Source: Psychrobacter sp. Pi2-1 (GTDB lineage: Bacteria > Pseudomonadota > Gammaproteobacteria > Pseudomonadales > Moraxellaceae). Taken from it: DNA of 64,000 nucleotides. Shown piece after piece: positions 47,439 through 57,201 of this stretch. The notes beneath the pieces were generated by a model that saw only the letters and a program-made list of their open reading frames with translations, made no database searches and was not told the DNA's origin. The position numbers were made by a program, and so were the translations under genes. The stretch covers positions 248,001-312,000 of the forward strand of contig NZ_CAJHBO010000001.1 of the NCBI RefSeq assembly GCF_904846645.1, given 5' to 3'. The stretch's first letter is position 1. Each line of letters opens with the position of its first letter.

Positions 47439-49913
47439 ATGGAAAAATTCGTAGCGATCATTATGGCAATTTTTGCCGCCCCTCTACTCATTGGCGGCGC
47501 TTATTTATTGTCCTTAGGCGGTAGTCCTTACTACCTTATTGCTGGCGTTATCATACTAACGACAGCTTTTTTATTGTTCAAAAAACACTGGAGTGCTTAC
47601 GGGTTATATGCGCTATTTATCGTAGCAACCATGGCTTGGGCACTTTGGGAATCTGGGTTCTATTGGTGGGCGCTAGCACCTCGAGTTGGCTTCCCGCTTA
47701 TATTTGGTTTGCTCATGCTACTGCCATGGGTATCCAACAAAATGCGTGGGCCTAAAACTCAAGTAGCTTCAAATAGCACACCAACTACAAACAATGTTAA
47801 GAAAAGCCCTCTGTATTATTGGGGTCTACTCGTAAGCGTAATCGTAGGTGCACTGCTCTCTTTTGGTAGTTTAGCCAACAATGCCACTGACAAACTCGGT
47901 GAGCTAGACTTGACTGCTGCAAATGATGACGAGCAAAACGTCAGCTCAGATAAGACCTCAGCCAACCTTGGTGATCCGTTATCAAACGGTCAGCAAACGC
48001 CAGATGGTGAGTGGAGTGCGTATGGTCGTACTGATTATGGTCAGCGCTACTCGCCTCTAGATAAAATCAATACCGATAACGTCAAAGATTTAGAATTGGC
48101 TTGGCAAATCCAAACAGGTGATGTCAAAGGTCCTGACGATGTCGGCGAGACCACTTACCAGGCAACACCATTAAAAATCGGCAATGGCTTATACCTATGT
48201 ACCCCTCATAACTGGGTACTAGCGCTAGATGCCGACTCTGGTGAGACACTATGGAAGTTTGATCCTCAAGTAGAGGAAAACTTACAACGCCAGCATCAGA
48301 CTTGTCGCGGTGTGTCTTATTATGCGGGTCAAGCCACTAGTCCTGTGCAAGTACAAAAAATTGCTGGTAATACCTTTGAAAACGCATCTAAGCAATGTGA
48401 TGCCAAGATATTTATTCCAACTTCTGATGCGAAACTATATGCACTCGATCCAAATACTGGGCAACGCTGCCAAGACTTTGGGGATGATGGTGCATTAGAC
48501 TTGATGCATAACATGCCGTTCAATCAAGCAGGTTACTATTATTCTACGTCACCACCAGTTATCGCGGGTGATACCATCATCGTCGCTGGTGCTGTCAATG
48601 ATAACTATGACGTCAACTCGCCTTCTGGTGTGATCCGTGCGTATGATGTCAATACTGGTGAGCTTCTTTGGAACTGGGACTCAGGCGATCCTGATAATAC
48701 AGCGCCTTTCGATGTCAATGATCCAACCCAAACTTACAAGACCAGCTCACCGAATTCATGGTCAGTCGCTACTGCCGATGAAGAGCTTGGATTGGCATAC
48801 TTCCCTATGGGTAACCGTACGCCAGATCAGCTAGGTAGCTACCGAAATGCCGCTGAAGAAAAGTACGCAACGTCTGTTGTCGCTCTAGATATCGAGACTG
48901 GTGAAGCACGCTGGGTTCAGCAGTTTGTCCATCATGACCTTTGGGACATGGACACGCCTGCTCAGCCAACCTTACTTGATCTAGATACGGCCGATGGTGT
49001 ACAGCCTGCATTAGTTGTACCAACCAAACAAGGCGATGTATACGTCTTGAACCGCGCAACGGGTGAGCCCATTGTACCGATTAAAGAGCGTCCTGCACCG
49101 CAAGGCTATCTCATAGCGGGAGAGCACGCAGCGCCAACTCAGCCTTATTCTGGCTTGAGCTTTGAGCCTGAACCACTGACTGAAAAAGACATGTGGGGTG
49201 CCAGTCTCGTTGATCAAATGATGTGCCGTATTGAGTTCAATCAGCTCAACTATGATGGTCGCTATACCCCACCATCAACCAATGGTAGCTTGGTCTATCC
49301 TGGTAACTTTGGTACCTTTAACTGGGGCGGTATCGCTGTCGATCCTGAGAATGGCGTGATGTTCGGTATGCCAACATATTTGGCATTTACCTCAAAACTC
49401 ATTCCTAGAGATACGTTGGGCGATGCAGAGACCAATAAAGGCGAGCAAGGCGTCAATGCCAATGAGGGTGCAGATTACGCAGTAGAATTGGGTCCCTTCT
49501 TGTCACCGCTAGGCGTGCCATGTCAGCAGCCACCATGGGGCACGATCGCTGGCGCTGACCTAGCCACAGGTGATATTGCTTATCAACGCAAAAATGGTAC
49601 GGTACAAGACCTGTCTCCTATTCCTATCAAACTGGAGCTAGGCGTACCTGGTATCGGTGGACCTATCATCACCAAAGGCGGTGTCGCGTTCTTGTCAGCG
49701 GCGACAGAAAACAACTTCCGAGCTTATGACTTGAAAAATGGCGACGTACTATGGAATGTCCGTATTCCAGCAGGTGGTCAAGCCACGCCAATGACTTACT
49801 TGAACTCTAAAGGTGAGCAAATGGTCGTATTGGTCGCAGGTGGCCATGGTTCAGTTGGAACAACCATTGGTGATTATGTCTTAGCTTATAAGCTTGGTGA
49901 CCAAGCTAAATAG
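47439..49913 (+). CDS. gcd: Membrane-bound PQQ-dependent glucose (or quinate/shikimate) dehydrogenase
   Basis: Oxidises glucose to gluconolactone at the periplasmic face and passes electrons to ubiquinone. About five membrane helices occupy the first 150 residues, then a periplasmic PQQ beta-propeller: WSAYGRTDYGQRYSPL, LYLCTPHNWVLALD, TCRGVSYY, VHHDLWDMDTPAQPTL and GGQATPMTY match E. coli Gcd. I use the ATG at 47439 (AGGTGA nine bases upstream), 824 residues; the frame opens with a TTG at 47409. Quinate dehydrogenase QuiA is similar, so substrate is not certain. No pqq genes are in the window. Confidence 0.88.
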   Translation: MEKFVAIIMAIFAAPLLIGGAYLLSLGGSPYYLIAGVIILTTAFLLFKKHWSAYGLYALFIVATMAWALWESGFYWWALAPRVGFPLIFGLLMLLPWVSNKMRGPKTQVASNSTPTTNNVKKSPLYYWGLLVSVIVGALLSFGSLANNATDKLGELDLTAANDDEQNVSSDKTSANLGDPLSNGQQTPDGEWSAYGRTDYGQRYSPLDKINTDNVKDLELAWQIQTGDVKGPDDVGETTYQATPLKIGNGLYLCTPHNWVLALDADSGETLWKFDPQVEENLQRQHQTCRGVSYYAGQATSPVQVQKIAGNTFENASKQCDAKIFIPTSDAKLYALDPNTGQRCQDFGDDGALDLMHNMPFNQAGYYYSTSPPVIAGDTIIVAGAVNDNYDVNSPSGVIRAYDVNTGELLWNWDSGDPDNTAPFDVNDPTQTYKTSSPNSWSVATADEELGLAYFPMGNRTPDQLGSYRNAAEEKYATSVVALDIETGEARWVQQFVHHDLWDMDTPAQPTLLDLDTADGVQPALVVPTKQGDVYVLNRATGEPIVPIKERPAPQGYLIAGEHAAPTQPYSGLSFEPEPLTEKDMWGASLVDQMMCRIEFNQLNYDGRYTPPSTNGSLVYPGNFGTFNWGGIAVDPENGVMFGMPTYLAFTSKLIPRDTLGDAETNKGEQGVNANEGADYAVELGPFLSPLGVPCQQPPWGTIAGADLATGDIAYQRKNGTVQDLSPIPIKLELGVPGIGGPIITKGGVAFLSAATENNFRAYDLKNGDVLWNVRIPAGGQATPMTYLNSKGEQMVVLVAGGHGSVGTTIGDYVLAYKLGDQAK

Positions 49914-50260
49914 TGTTGCATTTGGTTCTTAAGATAATGATAAATTAAATAACCATTATCTTATAATCGACTAATTGGAGAAGCAGGTAACCTAGGTTGC
50001 CTGCTTTTTTTAATGCCATCCTTTTTTAATGCCATAGTGTAATGCTGCTAAACCCTTTTATGACCTCACTTATGTTTTATTTATCGCTTATTTTGACCAA
50101 TGACAACCTTTATAAATACACCTTAATAATTATTAAGTCAGCTTAAAAACAGAGTTAGCTGACTTTGTTATGATTCATTAACAGTGACTAGCGGTACTTG
50201 AAACTACCACTACCTATAAGCATATCAGTAGAAAATAATTCGCACACTACTGGAAAATTT
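49914..50260. other. Intergenic region between gcd and the LLM oxidoreductase gene
   Basis: 347 bases. It holds a 10-base inverted repeat (TAAGATAATG at 49930-49939 and CATTATCTTA at 49954-49963), the terminator at 49982-50011, and a 14-base direct repeat with TTTTTTAATGCCAT near 50005-50035. The rest is AT-rich and must contain the promoter of the next gene. Confidence 0.4.
49982..50011 (+). terminator. Terminator after gcd
   Basis: AGCAGG-t-AACC and GGTT-g-CCTGCT arms around TA, followed by seven T. Confidence 0.9.
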
Positions 50261-51262
50261 ATGAGTAACAAAATCCCTTTATCCTTCTTAGATCTCGCGC
50301 CTGTACCTCAAGGAAAAACCATCGCTGAAGGCATCGCCCAAACGGTCGAAACCGCGCAGCAAGCAGAAAAGTCAGGCTTAAACCGCTACTGGATGGCAGA
50401 GCATCACAATATGCCCGGTATCGCCAGTGCAGCCACTTCAGTACTACTATCGCATATCGGTAGTCAAACCAGCCGTATCCGTATTGGTGCGGGCGGCGTT
50501 ATGCTACCGAACCATGCCCCTCTCGTGATTGCTGAGCAGTTTGGCACTTTGCAGGCATTATATGGCGACCGTGTAGACTTAGGTCTAGGCCGTGCTCCTG
50601 GTACTGATGGCGCGACGTTTCAGGCACTTCGTCGACAAATGAAAGATGCAGAACGCTTTCCACAAGATGTGCAAGAGCTGATGTATTTCTTAGGTAATGA
50701 TACAGATGGCAGTCCTGTACAGGCATTCCCTGGCGCAAAATCAGGCATACCGATTTGGATATTAGGATCTTCTCTATTTGGTGCGACCTTGGCTGCACAT
50801 TTAGGACTACCTTATGTGTTTGCCTCTCACTTTGCCCCGCAAATGCTTGGACAAGCAATTGAGGCTTACCGTGAGCAGTTTAAACCGTCTGTCTATCTAG
50901 ATAAGCCTTATGTCATGCTGGCCGCAAACTTGTTACTGGCTGATGATGATGCGACCGCGCAGTATCACTTTACCTCAGCACAGCAGAGTTTTGTACGTCT
51001 GCGTCGTGGTGAAACAGGTCAAATGCCTAAGCCTACCCACGATATGGACAGTATCTGGAGTCAAGCAGAAAAAATGATGGTAGATAACGCATTGTCAGTA
51101 TCATTCATTGGCTCTGTCGACACGGTCAAACCAAGACTTGCTGCATTTTTGGCAACTTATCAGCCAGATGAGCTGATTGTGACGGCCAATATTTATGACC
51201 AAGCCGCCCGTATCCGTTCACTTGAACTTACACCGGAGCTAAACTTATTTACTTTACAATGA
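50261..51262 (+). CDS. LLM class flavin-dependent oxidoreductase
   Basis: Bacterial-luciferase-like TIM-barrel flavoenzyme of the YhbW/LuxA-like group. KIPLSFLDLAPVPQGKT at the N-terminus, YWMAEHHNMPGIASAA, IRIGAGGVMLPNHAPLVIAEQFGTL and VDLGLGRAPGTD are the family blocks. I use the ATG at 50261 (333 residues); the upstream TTG-opened extension lacks family homology. The substrate is unknown; these proteins often lie apart from pathway genes. A small membrane-protein gene follows after 24 bases. Confidence 0.88.
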   Translation: MSNKIPLSFLDLAPVPQGKTIAEGIAQTVETAQQAEKSGLNRYWMAEHHNMPGIASAATSVLLSHIGSQTSRIRIGAGGVMLPNHAPLVIAEQFGTLQALYGDRVDLGLGRAPGTDGATFQALRRQMKDAERFPQDVQELMYFLGNDTDGSPVQAFPGAKSGIPIWILGSSLFGATLAAHLGLPYVFASHFAPQMLGQAIEAYREQFKPSVYLDKPYVMLAANLLLADDDATAQYHFTSAQQSFVRLRRGETGQMPKPTHDMDSIWSQAEKMMVDNALSVSFIGSVDTVKPRLAAFLATYQPDELIVTANIYDQAARIRSLELTPELNLFTLQ

Positions 51263-51286
51263 AATGAGACGCTTGCATAATTATTG

Positions 51287-51475
51287 ATGAACCTTAACTG
51301 GATTTTTGACATGGAAGCAACTCCCATTATCGGTGCATCGCTCATGATTGGCTCGTCGATATTTATGTATATCGTCGCCTTTCTTGCCGTTATGGCTATC
51401 GGTGGTTATTTGACCTACCGTACTAGCCCAAAGCGCAAGCAGCGCCGTGAAGACAAGCGTAATAGTGAACGCTAG
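51287..51475 (+). CDS. Small membrane protein of unknown function
   Basis: A 62-residue protein with one long hydrophobic span (IIGASLMIGSSIFMYIV and AFLAVMAIGGYLTY, about 14-45) and a highly basic C-terminus (SPKRKQRREDKRNSER) that should stay in the cytoplasm. A second ATG nine residues in (51311) is possible. It follows the LLM gene closely and has its own strong terminator eight bases past the stop, which supports it being a real gene. I do not recognise the family. Confidence 0.65.
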   Translation: MNLNWIFDMEATPIIGASLMIGSSIFMYIVAFLAVMAIGGYLTYRTSPKRKQRREDKRNSER

Positions 51476-51483
51476 ATTAATAC

Positions 51484-51522
51484 AAAAAGCCCTCTTTTCT
51501 TATTTGAAAAGAGGGCTTTTTT
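51484..51522. terminator. Bidirectional terminator between the small membrane protein and AEC genes
   Basis: Arms AAAAAGCCCTCTTTTC and GAAAAGAGGGCTTTTT with a short AT-rich loop; T-runs form on both strands, serving the convergent genes. Confidence 0.95.
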
Positions 51523-51585
51523 AAGGCTGTTAAAGTTAGATAAAGCGAAAGTACTTACTTATTTAAAGATAGTATAAAATCTGCA

Positions 51586-52545
51586 TTACATCAACCCAAG
51601 CGCACGTAACGTCGCTGCCCCAATTGCCATACCAAACATGCCGACAACAGTGGTAAATGCCAAAATATTAGCCGCTAATACGTCATTACCACCCATTGCT
51701 TTTGCCATGACATAGCTGGCTGCAGCTGTGGGCGATGCGACCATCAAAAACAACACCCCCATATGCACGCCTGATAGTCCAAATCCGAGCCCAACAGCGA
51801 TCGCAATCAATGGTGCAATGACAATTCGTCCAATACTCGCCTGCATGGATAAGCCCGAAGGATGCAACATAGACTTTAAGTTAATACTAGCACCTGCACA
51901 GATCAGTGCTAGCGGCAGAGCCACCGCTGCCAGTAAGTCACCAGTGGTATGAATCACCCCTGTGAGTGGCGGTAATGGCAGTGCTTTATAGACGAATGCC
52001 CCAACCAATGCCAAAATCAAAGGATTGGTCAGTAATTTTTTCACAATCATCGTACCGCGACTAACCCATGTGTCATCCACGCTTTTGGATACGCGGCTTA
52101 GGGTAATGACCGCTAAGATATTAAACAGTATCGTCACTACGCCCATATAGACAGCACCGATACTTAATCCTTGTGCGCCGTAAGCGTTGGCCACGGTTGC
52201 AAGGCCAATGATGGCCATGTTGCTACGGAATACGCCTTGTACAAACACGCCTTGGTCCTCAGGGCGCTTGACGAAGCGTTTGGCATAAAACTCTGCGCCA
52301 ATAAATAATATAAACGTCACCAAGATACCAACAAGGATAAGCGTAATTTGCTTACCATAATCGACGTCGCTATCGACCACGCTAAAAAACAATAAACACG
52401 GCAAGCAATAATTAAAGACAAAACTTGATGCCTGATCGATAAAAGTTTGGCTTGCTTCACCACGTCGTTGCATAAAAAAACCCAACCACATTAAGGCAAG
52501 GTTGGGTAAGACAATAGTAATAGCAAAAACAATAGCATCAATCAT
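51586..52545 (-). CDS. AEC family (auxin efflux carrier-like) transporter
   Basis: Inner-membrane carrier with about ten hydrophobic helices in 319 residues. The N-terminal LPNLALMWLGFFMQRRGE and the repeat-boundary segment NPLILALVGAFVYKALPLP are typical of AEC permeases such as MdcF or YfdV, which move organic acids or similar anions. It stands alone on the minus strand after mnmG; substrate unknown. Confidence 0.9.
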   Translation of the reverse strand: MIDAIVFAITIVLPNLALMWLGFFMQRRGEASQTFIDQASSFVFNYCLPCLLFFSVVDSDVDYGKQITLILVGILVTFILFIGAEFYAKRFVKRPEDQGVFVQGVFRSNMAIIGLATVANAYGAQGLSIGAVYMGVVTILFNILAVITLSRVSKSVDDTWVSRGTMIVKKLLTNPLILALVGAFVYKALPLPPLTGVIHTTGDLLAAVALPLALICAGASINLKSMLHPSGLSMQASIGRIVIAPLIAIAVGLGFGLSGVHMGVLFLMVASPTAAASYVMAKAMGGNDVLAANILAFTTVVGMFGMAIGAATLRALGLM

Positions 52546-52706
52546 AAGTAGACTCAGTTCGGTGACAAGCCCATGAATATATGGACATCAGCGAGACAAA
52601 TTAACAAGTAGTAAGAAAATTTACTGACCTAGTATAGAGACAAAGTAGCAAATAGGACAAGGTTACATGTGACTTTCTTTTAAAACTGACTGTTTTTTTG
52701 ACAAAC

Positions 52707-52740
52707 AAAAGCCCGTAATGAAATGTCGTTACGGGCTTTT
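52707..52740 (-). terminator. Terminator after mnmG
   Basis: Perfect arms AAAAGCCCGTAA and TTACGGGCTTTT around a 10-base loop, followed on the minus strand by a T-rich stretch; 44 bases past the mnmG stop. Confidence 0.9.
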
Positions 52741-52783
52741 ATACTATAAGTGCTTTATTATAAAAGGCTTTATTGCATGCCTA

Positions 52784-54679
52784 TTATGAGTCCAATGCAG
52801 CTTTTGCTTTTTTATGCTTTTTAACCGTCATTGCCAACAACTGAATGGCAGCAGGGGTTACACCACTCACACGTCCCGCTTGAGCTAGCGTCGCAGGACG
52901 AACTTGCGTAAGTTTTTGTACTATCTCATTGGACAGTCCTGACACGATACTATAATCAAAGTCTAACGGTAGCGCCGTATTTTCTAATCGCTTCATTTGA
53001 TCGATATCTTCTTGTTGACGGTCGATATAGCCAGCATATTTAACAGAAATCTCTATCTGCTCGCCCACCTGTGCATCAACGGTTGAGTCCGTGATAGCTG
53101 CGATATCAGCAAAATGTATTTGCGGACGCTTTAGCAAATCAAAGGCAGTCGACTCTTTAGACAACACTTCACCTGTTTGCTCAGTCACTTGCTTACCTAA
53201 TGCATTAGCAGGCGTTGCCCACATGTCTTTTAGGCGTGAGGTTTCTGTCGCAATGGCTTCCATTTTTTCTTGATAGGCTTGCCAGCGTACATCGTCTACT
53301 AGACCTAGCTTACGACCAGTCTCAGTCAAACGCTGATCTGCATTGTCTTCACGTAGCAATAAACGATATTCTGCACGGCTCGTAAACATACGATACGGCT
53401 CGGTAGTACCGTGAGTAATCAAGTCATCGACAAGCACACCAAGATACGCTTCATCGCGGCGCGGTGTCCATGTGTCAAATTCGCTATTGTTGGTAGTGAC
53501 CAATGCCGCATTGGTACCTGCAAGCAAGCCTTGTACACCCGCTTCTTCATAGCCTGTCGTACCATTAATCTGACCCGCAAAGTACAGACGATCAATCGAC
53601 TTGGTTTCAAGCGTTGGCTTTAGGTTTTGTGGATCAAAGTAATCATACTCAATCGCATAACCTGGACGAGTAATATGCGCGTTTTCTAAGCCTCTCATGC
53701 TATGGATAAAGTCTAATTGTACATCGAATGGCAAACTGGTCGAAATACCATTCGGATATAGCTCATGCGTGGTCAGACCTTCTGGCTCGATGAAAATCTG
53801 ATGGCTGTCTTTATCCGCAAAGCGATGAATTTTATCTTCGATAGATGGGCAATAACGCGGGCCTACGCCTTCGATTTTGCCAGAGAACATTGGTGAACGG
53901 TCAAGGTTTTCACGAATAATGTCATGAGTACGCGCATTGGTATGGGTTATATAACAATTGACCTGTTCAGGATGCATAGAGACGTCACCCATATAGCTCA
54001 TCACTGGCAACGGCGTATCACCCGGCTGTACAGTCATCACGCTGAAATCAACACTACGCGCATCGATACGTGCCGGCGTACCTGTCTTCAGACGACCAAC
54101 TGGCAGCTTAAGCTCACGTAAACGATCTGCCAATTTGATAGAAGGCTGATCCCCTGCGCGGCCACCCTTTGAGTTCTCTAAACCAATATGAATCACGCCG
54201 CCTAAGAAAGTCCCTGAGGTCAATACGACTGTTTCGGTCTTAAAGACAATACCTGTAGAAGTCACAACAGCCGTTGCACGACCATTTTCTACCAAGATAT
54301 CATCAGCAGCTTGCTGGAATATATCTAGGTTTGGCTGATTTTCTAGCGTATGACGGATAGAGGCTTTATAAAGAATACGATCCGCTTGCGCACGCGTGGC
54401 ACGAACGGCAGCCCCTTTACGGCTGTTTAGTACGCGAAACTGGATACCTGCTTTATCTGTCGCCAGCGCCATTGCGCCGCCTAACGCATCAATCTCACGT
54501 ACCAGATGCGATTTACCGATACCACCAATCGCAGGGTTACAACTCATCTGCCCGAGCGTCTCAATATTATGCGTCAACAATAAGGTCTGTGCGCCCATAC
54601 GTGCCGCTGCCAGAGCAGCTTCTGTACCAGCATGACCACCGCCGATCACTATCACGTCGTAATGTTTTGGGTATTGCAT
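52784..54679 (-). CDS. mnmG: tRNA uridine-5-carboxymethylaminomethyl modification enzyme MnmG
   Basis: FAD protein that with MnmE installs the 5-(carboxymethyl)aminomethyl group on U34 of several tRNAs. [19 protein letters not shown] (12-30) binds [25 protein letters not shown] and [10 protein letters not shown] are signature motifs; the C-terminal helical domain ends in Lys/Ala-rich residues. I use the ATG at 54679 (GAGG about six bases upstream; 631 residues, E. coli 629) rather than the ORF limit at 54742. It acts on the same wobble base as MnmA and the Tus relay encoded in this window. Confidence 0.97.
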   Translation of the reverse strand: MQYPKHYDVIVIGGGHAGTEAALAAARMGAQTLLLTHNIETLGQMSCNPAIGGIGKSHLVREIDALGGAMALATDKAGIQFRVLNSRKGAAVRATRAQADRILYKASIRHTLENQPNLDIFQQAADDILVENGRATAVVTSTGIVFKTETVVLTSGTFLGGVIHIGLENSKGGRAGDQPSIKLADRLRELKLPVGRLKTGTPARIDARSVDFSVMTVQPGDTPLPVMSYMGDVSMHPEQVNCYITHTNARTHDIIRENLDRSPMFSGKIEGVGPRYCPSIEDKIHRFADKDSHQIFIEPEGLTTHELYPNGISTSLPFDVQLDFIHSMRGLENAHITRPGYAIEYDYFDPQNLKPTLETKSIDRLYFAGQINGTTGYEEAGVQGLLAGTNAALVTTNNSEFDTWTPRRDEAYLGVLVDDLITHGTTEPYRMFTSRAEYRLLLREDNADQRLTETGRKLGLVDDVRWQAYQEKMEAIATETSRLKDMWATPANALGKQVTEQTGEVLSKESTAFDLLKRPQIHFADIAAITDSTVDAQVGEQIEISVKYAGYIDRQQEDIDQMKRLENTALPLDFDYSIVSGLSNEIVQKLTQVRPATLAQAGRVSGVTPAAIQLLAMTVKKHKKAKAALDS

Positions 54680-54984
54680 GTGTGCCTCACTTGACTCATA
54701 ACGCTGCTGATTGCCATATCCTATGTTCAAATAAGAAAACAATCAGCAAATAAACGTCAGTCGAATTTATAAAAAAGATAACGACTCAGATAAGTCGTTC
54801 ATAATTGGTTGAATAACCCATCATTATAACAATTTTTTCACGCTTAAAAAACGCTAGGATAAAAACTATTATAATTAAGCGAAAAGATATTTATGCCAGC
54901 AATGATAATGTTAACCGTAACATCGTCATTGCTGGTGCAGCTACCACCACTTTAGCGGTTAGCTTTTTAGTTTATGATGCTGTC
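54680..54984. other. Intergenic region upstream of mnmG
   Basis: 305 bases between mnmG and the upstream hypothetical gene on the same strand. It includes a 7-base stem-loop (AACGACT, 54780-54786, and AGTCGTT, 54793-54799) and an AT-rich stretch that should hold the mnmG promoter. A short hydrophobic reading frame at about 54890-55025 lacks a start codon and was not called. Confidence 0.4.
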
Positions 54985-55524
54985 TTAGCCATTACCGTTA
55001 CCACGGCTCAGCGGTACAATTTGATCTGACTGACCACTAGACAGCATATGATGGCTACCATACCCTTCTGGATTGATCTGTAGATAAGCGTTCATTCGAC
55101 CAATCGCCTCACCATCATCACTGGCCAAGATCTGCTCCTTGATAAGCTCAACTGGCGGTAATGGTAAGTTTTTAAGCAAGGCCAAGCGCTGATGGTTATC
55201 ACCCTTGTTGACTACCAATTCGATAAGCTGACGGGCATCGATAGGCAAATCTGGTGTGTTCTGTGCCAATAAGGCCAAATGATAAGCACCTGCAGGATCT
55301 TGGTCTACAACGATGCGCTGCTCGATAGCCACGTATGTCGCTTCAGTTGCACCGCCCGCCACACTAAGCTGATGAATACACTTAAGTGCTGAGTATGACT
55401 CATTATTAGCAATCTCAATAATGCGTGTCGATTCATTTTTCAAACGTTCACGGCGCTTTTCAATCGCCGCCTGCTCAGCCACTTCTCTTTGCTCATTTAA
55501 CTGTTCGCTGGTTTGGTTATTCAT
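54985..55524 (-). CDS. Conserved-looking hypothetical protein
   Basis: A 179-residue soluble protein that I do not recognise. The first 55 residues are a charged, probably coiled-coil helix (Glu/Arg/Gln-rich), followed by an alpha-helical region with Leu/Ala-rich segments that resemble HEAT- or TPR-like repeats (YHLALLAQNTPDLPID, RLALLKNLPLPP) and a Gly/Ser/Asn-rich tail. It has no signal peptide or membrane span. It lies between mnmG and grxD on the same strand with sizeable gaps on both sides. Confidence 0.65.
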   Translation of the reverse strand: MNNQTSEQLNEQREVAEQAAIEKRRERLKNESTRIIEIANNESYSALKCIHQLSVAGGATEATYVAIEQRIVVDQDPAGAYHLALLAQNTPDLPIDARQLIELVVNKGDNHQRLALLKNLPLPPVELIKEQILASDDGEAIGRMNAYLQINPEGYGSHHMLSSGQSDQIVPLSRGNGNG

Positions 55525-55636
55525 AAAGCTCTCTTACTCATCTGATAATTATTATTTATATCGCTGGTATCTTGGACACTATATGGGGGTAAATCCTATA
55601 AAAACAACGAAACCTAATGACATACGCGAGTGGAAA

Positions 55637-55687
55637 TACTAATAGGGACAAGAATAGATACGCTATTAACGATACTAATAGCGACAA
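55637..55687 (+). repeat. Short direct repeat pair upstream of the hypothetical gene
   Basis: ATACTAATAGGGACAA (55637-55652) recurs as ATACTAATAGCGACAA (55672-55687); a CGCTATT/AATAGCG inverted repeat lies between and across the second copy. Confidence 0.6.
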
Positions 55688-55726
55688 TAAAAAAACCCAA
55701 ATAGCCATTAATGACTATCTGGGTTT
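55688..55726 (-). terminator. Terminator after grxD
   Basis: AAACCCA-x-ATAG and CTAT-x-TGGGTTT arms around a 10-base loop; on the minus strand TTTTTTT follows. Located 65 bases past the grxD stop. Confidence 0.85.
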
Positions 55727-55790
55727 GCTGTGCTCGTGTCTTGCAAAGGCTAATTAGACATCAAAGACATCCAATTCACACTTTTAAGTA

Positions 55791-56141
55791 TTAAGCAGCA
55801 GGACTGTTTGCTTCAACCAATGGCTTTAGCTCGCCTGACTGATACATTTGCAAGATGATGTCTGATCCACCCATCAACTCGCCATCAATCCATAATTGTG
55901 GGAACGTTGGCCAATTAGCAACCTTTGGTAACGTTGCACGAATTTCTGGGTTTTCTAAAATGTTTACAAACGCAAATGGACGACCAATTTGAGTCAACAC
56001 TTCGATAGAGCGCGCAGAAAAGCCACACTGCGGAAATTGCGGTGTGCCTTTCATGTAGATAATAACTTTATTGTCACGGATTTGATCACGGATCAATTGT
56101 TCAACGTCGTTTGCAGCAGTGTTTGGGGTTTGCTCACTCAT
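55791..56141 (-). CDS. grxD: Monothiol glutaredoxin, Grx4 family
   Basis: Binds and transfers [2Fe-2S] clusters in the cytoplasm, often with BolA. The monothiol active site CGFS (Cys39-Ser42) follows the glutathione-binding KGTPQFPQ; WPTFPQLWIDGELMGGSDI gives the cis-Pro and GG motifs. 116 residues is the norm (E. coli 115). AGGAG lies six bases before the ATG. Its spacer to the next upstream gene is AT-rich, next to the HEPN-like gene. Confidence 0.96.
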   Translation of the reverse strand: MSEQTPNTAANDVEQLIRDQIRDNKVIIYMKGTPQFPQCGFSARSIEVLTQIGRPFAFVNILENPEIRATLPKVANWPTFPQLWIDGELMGGSDIILQMYQSGELKPLVEANSPAA

Positions 56142-56300
56142 AAAAGCTCCTATTGATAAAGCGGTTCATTAAAATGATTATTTATATAAAATAATTGTGT
56201 AAAGACGTGGCTGATACATGGGGCGACTGCCGTCATATTACAAGCCCCATATACATTTAGTATGTAAGCTAAGCATTACACGTTTTTTATAGTTCATTAG

Positions 56301-57101
56301 TTAGATGCCCGCTTTTCTCACTAAATCAAAACTATCTGTAAAGCTATCGACTTCTGTTATTTTCATTTGTACAGCTCCGAATCCGAGAGGAAAAAAAGTA
56401 TGCGTCTGATCAGAGTTAGAAACATAAGATATTAGTTCAAATCCAGATTCAATAATTTCAAAAATTTGTGACTTAAGTAATTTATGTAAATAGTCAGAAT
56501 TTACATCAGTCGGTTTTTTTATTGAAGTCTTTTGATGTATTATTTCATTCCTAACTGCCTCAAGTTCCTTGAATTTTGACCAAAAGTTTTTAGTACTAGG
56601 AGGTTCAATCTCGAGTATAGCTGGAATTAACTTCGTATACTTATCGCTTGTTTTAAACCAACGTTCTATTGTTTCTTTATTCCAAGTTTCAGAAACTCCT
56701 TTGGAGTTTTTAGTTTTGTATTCATAATCGTTAGGTATCGCTACATTAGCCAGTGCTTCAATTGCAGTATATATACATATAATGCTTGTCTGAATATGCT
56801 CTAAGTAATTATATAACTTAGTTAAGTCTCTATCCTTAAAATCAACCAGTTTACTTTTGTTAGTTTTATCTAAGATTAACGTTTTGTATAAATCTTTAGA
56901 TTTTAATAATTCTTTTTTCGCAATACTAACAAATATCGAAATATTATTTGGAGCACTAAAAGAAACCTCACAATCATTAATATTAATACGCTCAATGTTC
57001 TGTAAGGTTATAAGCTGAGAGCTTGATTTATCTCTAATTACAACGGGCCTCATAGTACGTATATCTCTAGAACTCTTCCGATTAGATGTTTTATTTTTCA
57101 T
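56301..57101 (-). CDS. HEPN-like protein of unknown function
   Basis: A 266-residue protein I do not recognise as a named family. The segment AVRNEIIHQK (182-191) holds an R-x4-H motif (Arg184, Asn185, His189), the active-site signature of HEPN-fold RNases, and IYTAIEALANVAI (110-122) fits the first HEPN helix; the intervening residues are Lys-rich and helical. The N-terminal 25 residues are very basic. The gene is strikingly AT-rich and Lys/Asn/Ile-rich compared with grxD and ispF on either side, suggesting transfer. AAAGGA lies about six bases before the ATG, so it should be translated. There is no obvious antitoxin partner. Confidence 0.7.
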   Translation of the reverse strand: MKNKTSNRKSSRDIRTMRPVVIRDKSSSQLITLQNIERININDCEVSFSAPNNISIFVSIAKKELLKSKDLYKTLILDKTNKSKLVDFKDRDLTKLYNYLEHIQTSIICIYTAIEALANVAIPNDYEYKTKNSKGVSETWNKETIERWFKTSDKYTKLIPAILEIEPPSTKNFWSKFKELEAVRNEIIHQKTSIKKPTDVNSDYLHKLLKSQIFEIIESGFELISYVSNSDQTHTFFPLGFGAVQMKITEVDSFTDSFDLVRKAGI

Positions 57102-57201
57102 CTTGTTCCTTTAAGCTATTTCGTGATATGAAAATAACGATAAGGTCTATGAGCTTATCTAGCCTACTGGCTATTAATCTTAACTACCTTATACAAAACC
57201 C

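Noticed and set aside
54890-55025. Hydrophobic plus-strand frame (NIVIAGAATTTLAV...) next to the hypothetical gene
   Set aside because: It has no start codon of any usual type and overlaps the 3' end of the opposite gene; at most a remnant.
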